From positions 124,001-188,000 of the forward strand of contig NZ_JAWDKB010000003.1 in NCBI RefSeq assembly GCF_032714495.1: a stretch of 64,000 bases of DNA, in the 5' to 3' direction. Positions 58,591-64,000 of this stretch are shown piece after piece. This stretch comes from Methanorbis rubei (GTDB lineage Archaea; Halobacteriota; Methanomicrobia; Methanomicrobiales; Methanocorpusculaceae). The notes below the pieces were generated by a model. That model was given only the letters and a program-made list of their open reading frames with translations. It was not told the DNA's origin and did no database searches. Numbering within the stretch: the stretch's first letter is position 1; the number at the start of each line of letters is the position of its first letter. The position numbers were made by a program, and so were the translations under genes.

Positions 58591-59813
58591 TGTTTCATCC
58601 TCCGCGTCTTCTCATACGACAAACGGGTCAGCTCCTCTTTGGTGAAAATTTTTGTTCTGGATGCGTCAGCGTCCGTGACTGCCACGCGGTCAGTGCAGGA
58701 GAGACAGGGATCAACCGAGGCAACGATGATTGGAATGTCTGCGAGCTGGGCACCTTTCAGGATCAGCGGCCAGACATGCAGGTTGCTGTAGGACGAAGCC
58801 TTCACTTTCCATGCGATCGGAGCATCTGATCTGTCCATTGCAACATAATGCAGACATTCGCCGCGGGGAGCTTCATGACGGCCGACGGCTTCGCCTTCGG
58901 CCTTCTTGCATGTGGCAAGAATTTTGGCAACTTTTTCTTCCCAGAGGACCGGGCCCGCCGGCATATTGGCAAGACACTGTTCAATGATTTCAATCGACTG
59001 AGCAATCTCAAAGATGCGGACAACGATTCTGTCATAGGTATCGCCGTTCACTTCGCTGCCGTAAGCAGTGGGAAGGATCGGTTTGAGATCCAGATCTCCG
59101 TAAGCTGCGTACGGATAATCCACACGAAGGTCAGCCGTGCAACCCGAGGCTCTTGCGGTCGGACCGACCGTTGAGTAGGCCATGGCTTTTTCAAACGAAA
59201 GAAGTCCGGTTCCTTTACAGCGGGAACTGATCACCGCATCTTCGAGGAACAGGGTCTTGAGTTTGCCGAAGAGATCCTTGTAGTTGTTGAGACAGCGAAG
59301 GATCTGTTCATGCTGATCCTCGGTGATGTCACGACGAACTCCTCCGATCTGGATGATGTCATAGTTCACGCGGTTGCCGGTGATGAGTTCGATTGCATCC
59401 ATCGCCTCTTCGCGGACACGCCACGCAAGATAGAACAGCGTGTCAAATCCAAGTTCATGCGCCGCAACTCCTGCCCAGAGCAGGTGGGACTGAATGCGTT
59501 CAAACTCTGCGATGATCGTTCGGACATAATCTGCCCGTTCGGGGACAGTGATGTCTGCGATCTGTTCGACTGCCCGTGCGAATGCGAGCGAGTGGGTCAC
59601 GCCGCAGATACCGCAGATGCGGTCGGTTAAGTGAACAATCTGTACAGGATTTCTGGACAGACCCATCCACTCAATACCGCGATGCGTCTGGCCGGGAGTG
59701 AAATCAGCAGAGATTACCTCTTCACCGACAACCGTCAGCTCGATATGAACCGGCTCTTTTAACGCCGGATGAATCGGGCCGACCGGTACGATGTAGGGTG
59801 CTTTCTTTGCCAT
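58587..59813 (-). CDS. mbhL: Membrane-bound [NiFe] hydrogenase large subunit L
   Basis: The catalytic subunit oxidises or forms H2 at a Ni-Fe site. I start at the ATG at 59811-59813 (MAKKAPYIVPVGP), which has GGAGGAGATGAGTAAC upstream; two earlier in-frame ATGs lie in the upstream gene. The 408-residue protein keeps both nickel-binding pairs: RICGICGVTHS (Cys67, Cys70) and DPCLSCTDR near the C-terminus. So it is a real hydrogenase and not an Mbx-like or complex-I-like subunit that has lost them. The C-terminal extension after DPCLSC (about 30 residues) is longer than in NuoD. Confidence 0.95.
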   Translation of the reverse strand: MAKKAPYIVPVGPIHPALKEPVHIELTVVGEEVISADFTPGQTHRGIEWMGLSRNPVQIVHLTDRICGICGVTHSLAFARAVEQIADITVPERADYVRTIIAEFERIQSHLLWAGVAAHELGFDTLFYLAWRVREEAMDAIELITGNRVNYDIIQIGGVRRDITEDQHEQILRCLNNYKDLFGKLKTLFLEDAVISSRCKGTGLLSFEKAMAYSTVGPTARASGCTADLRVDYPYAAYGDLDLKPILPTAYGSEVNGDTYDRIVVRIFEIAQSIEIIEQCLANMPAGPVLWEEKVAKILATCKKAEGEAVGRHEAPRGECLHYVAMDRSDAPIAWKVKASSYSNLHVWPLILKGAQLADIPIIVASVDPCLSCTDRVAVTDADASRTKIFTKEELTRLSYEKTRRMKQ

Positions 59814-59814
59814 G

Positions 59815-60405
59815 TTACTCATCTCCTCCGCCAAGTGGTGCGGGCGGCCTGTTTACAGGACGGCCGCATGCCCAGAGATCTTTTATCATGGAGTCTGGAA
59901 TTTTCTTGTCGTCTTTGCGGAGCGGATACACATCCTTCGGGAAGTTCTGCGGAAGGAAGAACTTATGCGGAGCCGGTGCAAGGCCGTCAATGGTGATTCC
60001 CAGATACTCGGTCTTCTCATGTTCGGTGAACGCCGCACCTTCGAGAATGTCCGTAAGCGTCGGCAGGCGGGCATCGTTCTTTGGAAGATCTAAAGAGAAG
60101 ATCACCATGTATTCTCCCTTCACAACTCCGCCGTAGATTGAGAAGATGTACTGTATCCGAAGATCAGGCGAGTCTGCACCTTTGTCGTATCCTGCAATGC
60201 AGGAGAGATGCGGATACCAGATCTTCATCAGCTCTTCTGCTGCTGCGTGAACAGCGTCCCGGCGGATCGTTATCCAGATATTGATATTTTCAATTTTTTT
60301 GCTTCCTTCAGCCCGCCGTTGAATGCGGGTGTCAAGAACTGCGTCGCCAAGGGCCGCGGTAAGTTGTGCCGCAACCTCTTCAGGCGAAAGAATTTTGTCG
60401 GTCAT
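59815..60405 (-). CDS. mbhK: Membrane-bound hydrogenase subunit K (NuoC-like)
   Basis: The 196-residue protein corresponds to the 30-kDa subunit of complex I (NuoC). It has a beta/alpha domain with HLSCIAGYDKG and IFSLDLPKNDARLPTLTDIL, then the conserved TEYLGITIDG and a C-terminal tail ending GGGDE. It overlaps subunit J by four bases. It is a stand-alone gene here, not fused to the large subunit. Confidence 0.9.
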   Translation of the reverse strand: MTDKILSPEEVAAQLTAALGDAVLDTRIQRRAEGSKKIENINIWITIRRDAVHAAAEELMKIWYPHLSCIAGYDKGADSPDLRIQYIFSIYGGVVKGEYMVIFSLDLPKNDARLPTLTDILEGAAFTEHEKTEYLGITIDGLAPAPHKFFLPQNFPKDVYPLRKDDKKIPDSMIKDLWACGRPVNRPPAPLGGGDE

Positions 60406-60839
60406 GCCTCACCGTCTCCCTGTAATCGTTCAAGTTTTGCAATTGCAGTCACCACGCCCTGAATGATTGCTTCCGGACGCGGGGCGCATCCGGGAACATA
60501 GACGTCGACCGGAATGATCTGGTCGATCGGGCCTGCAAGGTTGTAGGAGGTGCTGAACACACCGCCGGACTGACCGCAGGTTCCAACAACCATCACCAGT
60601 TTCGGGCCGGGCATCTGAGCATACACAAGCCGCAGACGGTCCGCCATCTGATTGGTGACAGGACCAGTTACCAGTAACACGTCTGCGTGACGCGGAGAGC
60701 CGACCAGTTTTACGCCGAAGCGTTCAGGATCATAACGGGGCGTAAGGGTTGCGACAATTTCAATGTCGCAACCGTTACAGGACCCGCTGTTGAAGTGGAA
60801 GACCCACAGCGACCGGTTCAGTGAAGTTGTCATCTTCAT
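60402..60839 (-). CDS. mbhJ: Membrane-bound hydrogenase small subunit J (NuoB-like)
   Basis: I start at the ATG at 60837-60839 (MKMTTSLNRSLWVFHFNSGS), which overlaps the stop of subunit I by four bases; an upstream frame extends further but lies inside that gene. The 145-residue protein binds the proximal [4Fe-4S]: the cluster ligands are visible in SGSCNGCDIE, MVVGTCGQSGG and VPGCAPRPE. The order C-x2-C, C, C-P is intact. Confidence 0.93.
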   Translation of the reverse strand: MKMTTSLNRSLWVFHFNSGSCNGCDIEIVATLTPRYDPERFGVKLVGSPRHADVLLVTGPVTNQMADRLRLVYAQMPGPKLVMVVGTCGQSGGVFSTSYNLAGPIDQIIPVDVYVPGCAPRPEAIIQGVVTAIAKLERLQGDGEA

Positions 60840-61174
60840 AACAGAATCACCGCCACGAAGAGAACAACCACACCTATCAGGAACCATGAGACGTAATCGT
60901 TCACAATTCCTGAGTGAAGTGGGATGAGTTTGTCATAGTAGGACTTGAGAGCTGCGGTAAATCCCCAGTACATGTTGCCGGCACGAACGTGGACGGCACC
61001 TTTTGCAGGCTCGGCATTACCGGAGAGATAAGACGCAGTCTGTTCGGTGTCCTCGTCATAGTCTGACTCGCCGCATCTCCAGATTATCCAGGAGAAGAGG
61101 AGAGCGACTGCAATGACGCATAACCATACAAGCGGGTTCCATACACCAAATCCTGTTGTAAGAGTTCCAATCAT
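60836..61174 (-). CDS. mbhI: Membrane-bound hydrogenase subunit I
   Basis: The 112-residue protein has two helices (about 11-30 and 93-111) linked by a soluble loop with GESDYDEDTEQTASYLSGNA and MYWGFTAALKSYYDKLIPLH. The last segment is a lateral amphipathic helix next to the hydrogenase module. It corresponds to MbhI of Thermococcales, which links the ion-pump and hydrogenase parts. It overlaps subunits H and J by four bases each. Confidence 0.82.
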   Translation of the reverse strand: MIGTLTTGFGVWNPLVWLCVIAVALLFSWIIWRCGESDYDEDTEQTASYLSGNAEPAKGAVHVRAGNMYWGFTAALKSYYDKLIPLHSGIVNDYVSWFLIGVVVLFVAVILL

Positions 61175-62748
61175 AATCCACCTCCGAGAACGGATGCAAT
61201 ATACTGACCCTGATTGAGCAGGGCATCAGCTGCCGGAGCGACCAGAGTGTTGACGACGAGGTCAGGCACAAGACCGAACGCGACCACAAAGAATGCGAGA
61301 ATTGCCATGCCGGCAAGCATTCTCTTTGGAACCTCGCGGACTTTTTCATACTCGGGCAGCTGCGGGCCCATGAATACTGAATGGAAGACCTTCATGAACG
61401 AGGCAAGCGTCAGGATACTTACGACCATGGCGATTACGGCGAGCGCCGGATTGAACGCGAACGTTGATTCATAGATCATCAGCTTTGAGGCAAAACCGTT
61501 GAACGGCGGAATGCCTGCGATCGCAAGGGCACCGATTAAGAAGAAGATCATCGTCCACTTCATTTTGTGGCCGAGTCCTCCCATCTCGTTGAGATTCCAC
61601 ACACCGGTACGGTAAATTACTGCGCCGACCGCAAGGAACAGCAGTCCTTTGTACATTGCATGGTTGATGATATGGAAGAGACCTCCTTCCATTGCCATTC
61701 TGCCGAACGCGTCGGTGAGGGCGATGTCGCCGAGAACAGCGAGAGCAACGCCGACTCCAAGCAGCATGTATCCGGTCTGGGATACTGCGTGATACGAGAG
61801 CAGGCGTTTGATGTCTTTCTGCGGAATTGCCATCGTGACACCGATAAACATCGAGAGAACACCAAGGATGATGATGACCCAGCCGATGGTTTCTGAGGTG
61901 AACACGTGTCCGTACACCGAGAAGAGAATACGAAACATTCCATACAGTCCTGCCTGACTTGCGACGATCATGAGTGCAGTGATGCCGGACGGTGCAACCG
62001 AGTAGGCGTCGGGCGTTGCAAAGTGGAACGGTACTGCTCCTGCTTTGGTGGCGAGTCCTGCAATGAAGAGGACGAGTGCCAGAATGTTTAAGGATGTCAG
62101 CGATATCTGTGATGCAATCACCGCCATGTTCAGTGAGTTGTACTGGGCGTACAGCAGGCCGATTGCAAAGAGAATCATCAGTGCGCCAACCGTGTTGACG
62201 ATCAAATACTTCAGTGCCCCTTCTGCGGCAAGTCCGCCGTTGCGGTGGTACGCAATCAAGGCGGACGCGGCAAGAGAGTTGATCTCAAGGAACACGAAGA
62301 AGTTGAACATGTCGCCGGTTGAGACCATGCCAAAGATACCTGCGGTAAGCAGGAGGTAGAGGGCATAGAACTCTGAACGATAACTTCTCTTGCTCTGCGA
62401 AAGGGTGAGGTAGAGAATCACTGCAAACGAAACGATTGCAGCAGATATCAGCATTAATGCGCCGAATCCGTCGATCGCAAACAGAATGCGGATCGGAATT
62501 CCTCCTGAGTCGGCAGGAATCGTGCCGACGCCGGGAGCAGCACCAAACACGTAGACGATTGTGCCTTTGGCATACACCTGTGCTGCGAGAAGAATCGCAA
62601 CGACTGACGAGACAAAGGATGCGAGAATCACCCATGCGTCACGGATGCTTGGCAGGAATCTGCCGATGACCGGCGTTAAGAATGCGCCAAACAAGGGAAT
62701 CGCAATCAGCAGTGCCGGAAGGTTCGCAAGAAGAACGTCAGCGTTCAT
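61171..62748 (-). CDS. mbhH: Membrane-bound hydrogenase subunit H (Mrp antiporter-like, NuoL/MnhD)
   Basis: The 525-residue protein has about 14 transmembrane helices. It is the large ion-translocating subunit. The core motifs include SLAASALIAYHRNGGLAAEG, the Lys-containing PFHFATPDAYSVAPSGITAL, and LLSYHAVSQTGYMLLGVGVA with INHAMYKGLLFLAVGA. It is MnhD-like by length and gene order. It overlaps its neighbours by four bases on both sides. Confidence 0.95.
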   Translation of the reverse strand: MNADVLLANLPALLIAIPLFGAFLTPVIGRFLPSIRDAWVILASFVSSVVAILLAAQVYAKGTIVYVFGAAPGVGTIPADSGGIPIRILFAIDGFGALMLISAAIVSFAVILYLTLSQSKRSYRSEFYALYLLLTAGIFGMVSTGDMFNFFVFLEINSLAASALIAYHRNGGLAAEGALKYLIVNTVGALMILFAIGLLYAQYNSLNMAVIASQISLTSLNILALVLFIAGLATKAGAVPFHFATPDAYSVAPSGITALMIVASQAGLYGMFRILFSVYGHVFTSETIGWVIIILGVLSMFIGVTMAIPQKDIKRLLSYHAVSQTGYMLLGVGVALAVLGDIALTDAFGRMAMEGGLFHIINHAMYKGLLFLAVGAVIYRTGVWNLNEMGGLGHKMKWTMIFFLIGALAIAGIPPFNGFASKLMIYESTFAFNPALAVIAMVVSILTLASFMKVFHSVFMGPQLPEYEKVREVPKRMLAGMAILAFFVVAFGLVPDLVVNTLVAPAADALLNQGQYIASVLGGGL

Positions 62749-63092
62749 TCTTTGAGCCTCCGCATCTCATCAGCATTCACAGTTCCGTACTTTTTGTAGA
62801 TCAGCATCACGAACGAAAGCATGAGTGCAGTTGTCGCAACGCCGATAACGATGTTTGTGAGAGTCAGCGCCTGAACGGTTGGCATGACCATCTCAACGCC
62901 CTCCGGAGCGCTGGTGAAGATCGGGGCAATGCCTCCTTCACGGTAGCCGAGGCTGACGAGGAAGAGGTTGACCGCTGCTTCAAGGATGCCAAGACCCATG
63001 ATCATTTTGATCATGTTGCGTTTGAGAAGAACCATCGCAAAGCCGATGCCGATAAGAACCGCGACCGCGATGAACGGAAGGTTTGCGATCAT
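62745..63092 (-). CDS. mbhG: Membrane-bound hydrogenase subunit G (MnhC/NuoK-like)
   Basis: The 115-residue protein has three helices and the NuoK pattern VLKRNMIKMIMGLGILEAAV followed by LFLVSLGY. In the third helix is NIVIGVATTALMLSFVMLIY. It overlaps both neighbours by four bases. Confidence 0.93.
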   Translation of the reverse strand: MIANLPFIAVAVLIGIGFAMVLLKRNMIKMIMGLGILEAAVNLFLVSLGYREGGIAPIFTSAPEGVEMVMPTVQALTLTNIVIGVATTALMLSFVMLIYKKYGTVNADEMRRLKE

Positions 63093-63610
63093 GACTCATC
63101 CTCCGTCTGAGCGAAACTGACGGTTTCGGATTCATCCTCTTTCGCGGACGACTCTTTGAGTCCTGCAAACATGTAGAGGAGAACAACCGACAGACCGCCG
63201 AACACTTCGATACCAACTGCAAAGTTGAGTACCGGAATAATTCCTGCGGTGAAGAGGTCTCCTGCGTTCACACCGTACTCAACCGGGTTGCCGAAAAGTC
63301 CGCCGCTTGCGTTCAGCCAGTTGAAGAAGAACGAAGATGCGAGCACGAGTCCGGCAAGGGCTGTGCAGATGAAGAGGATGAGACCTGCTGATTCAATGAG
63401 TTTGAAGTTTTTGGCCTCGATGAAATTTTCCATACACTCGCGGTAGTAGTAACAGACAAGAACAAGGGCAACGCCTGTTGCAATTACTGCTCCTCCCTGG
63501 AATCCTCCGCCCGGAGAGATGTGGCCGTGAGCTACGACGTAGAAGCCGAAGATGAAGATGAACGGAATAAGCAGGCGTCCTGCTGATCTTCCGATAAGAC
63601 CTGTTACCAT
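63089..63610 (-). CDS. mbhF: Membrane-bound hydrogenase subunit F (MnhB-like)
   Basis: The 173-residue protein has four helices and the MnhB signature GFYVVAHGHISPGGGFQGGA (about 21-40) and FLIPF-type first helix. The C-terminal tail (KESSAKEDESETVSFAQTED) is acidic and probably cytoplasmic. Its start is separated from subunit E by one base. Confidence 0.92.
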   Translation of the reverse strand: MVTGLIGRSAGRLLIPFIFIFGFYVVAHGHISPGGGFQGGAVIATGVALVLVCYYYRECMENFIEAKNFKLIESAGLILFICTALAGLVLASSFFFNWLNASGGLFGNPVEYGVNAGDLFTAGIIPVLNFAVGIEVFGGLSVVLLYMFAGLKESSAKEDESETVSFAQTEDES

Positions 63611-63611
63611 G

Positions 63612-63887
63612 TTAGTGTCTCCTCCTGAAGAACATTGATACGCCTAAGACGGCGATGAAGAGAACGGTTGCTTCGCCAAGCGTGTCAAATCCACGGAAGT
63701 CGAAGACGATTGCGGTGACCGCATTGTTTGAACCTGTGTCAACCTGCGTGTGATCGATGTAGTACTGATCCGTGTTCGAAGTAAGCGGGTGGCCGAATGA
63801 GAGGCCGAACGCCGGCAGGAGCAGGATCAGTGTTACTGCGATGATGAGGAAGATGGTCAGCTTTGGAGGTACTGAACAACGTGCCAT
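63612..63887 (-). CDS. mbhE: Membrane-bound hydrogenase subunit E
   Basis: I start at the ATG at 63885-63887 (MARCSVPPKLTIFLIIAVTL), which lies one base after the stop of the upstream gene; a longer frame would overlap that gene by about 95 bases. The 91-residue protein has two helices and the loop DTGSNNAVTAIVFDFRGFDT, then LGEATVLFIAVLGV. That block is typical of the MnhA/MbhE-like C-terminal antiporter subunits. Confidence 0.85.
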   Translation of the reverse strand: MARCSVPPKLTIFLIIAVTLILLLPAFGLSFGHPLTSNTDQYYIDHTQVDTGSNNAVTAIVFDFRGFDTLGEATVLFIAVLGVSMFFRRRH

Positions 63888-63888
63888 G

Positions 63889-64000
63889 TTATTCACTCTC
63901 CTCACGGGTTGTTCCACGGATGGCGATGATGAGAATTGCAGTCGAGATTCCTGCACCAATGGCAGCTTCTGCGATTGCAACATCAGGTGCCTGCAGGATG
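63889..64000 (-). CDS. mbhD: Membrane-bound hydrogenase subunit D (partial; DUF4040/MnhA-like)
   Basis: A frame open at the right edge ends with TAA at 63889-63891. It encodes LQAPDVAIAEAAIGAGISTA and then ILIIAIRGTTREESE. The sequence APDVAxxEAAxGAGxSTA is the signature of MbhD/DUF4040 proteins. The gene continues beyond the window, where mbhA-C and the promoter would be expected. Confidence 0.85.
   Translation of the reverse strand, partial: ILQAPDVAIAEAAIGAGISTAILIIAIRGTTREESE

Overview
The window looks like the chromosome of a hydrogenotrophic methanogenic archaeon of the Methanomicrobiales, most probably Methanocorpusculum or a close relative. The evidence is an archaeal DNA topoisomerase VI pair, an archaeal-type NMN adenylyltransferase (NadM), an energy-converting [NiFe] hydrogenase with Mbh gene order, archaeal TATA boxes (several placing a start codon at or just after the transcription start) and many cell-surface proteins with archaeal signal peptides. 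The genus is inferred from recall of these gene sets; no database was searched. I see no rRNA, tRNA or CRISPR array.

Layout. 0-9.3 kb is accessory: a pentapeptide-repeat membrane protein, a RelE-type toxin-antitoxin pair, and a set of small membrane-anchored paralogues, a lipoprotein, an exported caspase-fold peptidase, an exported PPC-like protein and a membrane-anchored double winged-helix regulator. Several of these share a promoter-proximal box, so I propose them as a co-regulated surface system. 9.9-21.6 kb is mostly housekeeping: a DUF255 protein, membrane proteins and transporters, the top6A-top6B-hisS operon, a Bro-N protein and MsrAB. 21.6-24.7 kb is a repeat-rich, provirus-like scar that ends in a head-to-head junction between a truncated HNH endonuclease gene and a truncated SPFH gene. 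24.7-29.1 kb is an SPFH / zinc-ribbon / membrane-protein operon resembling the bacterial Ydj membrane-stress cluster.

29.1-47.1 kb is a defence island: a PD-(D/E)XK protein, a DEDDh exonuclease, a reverse transcriptase-nitrilase fusion of the defence-associated DRT1 (UG1) type, an AAA/DUF4143 protein, and a complete type I restriction-modification system. Its hsdM and hsdS flank an AlbA-type ATPase gene and are followed by a zinc-ribbon / deoxyribosyltransferase-like protein. An HNH gene and a zeta-toxin-like pair then separate this block from hsdR.

47-56.7 kb holds larB-nadM, an MFS exporter with a DUF362 ferredoxin protein, a DUF1016 nuclease-like protein, a three-gene glycosylation operon, an arsenate-reductase-like phosphatase and a PEGA-domain surface protein. 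From 57 kb to the right edge runs the minus-strand mbh hydrogenase operon (mbhD-N), with the nickel-binding cysteine motifs intact; its promoter and mbhA-C lie outside the window. Four long imperfect inverted repeats built of short CACGGAA / ACACGAA words lie in intergenic gaps, three of them between convergent genes.
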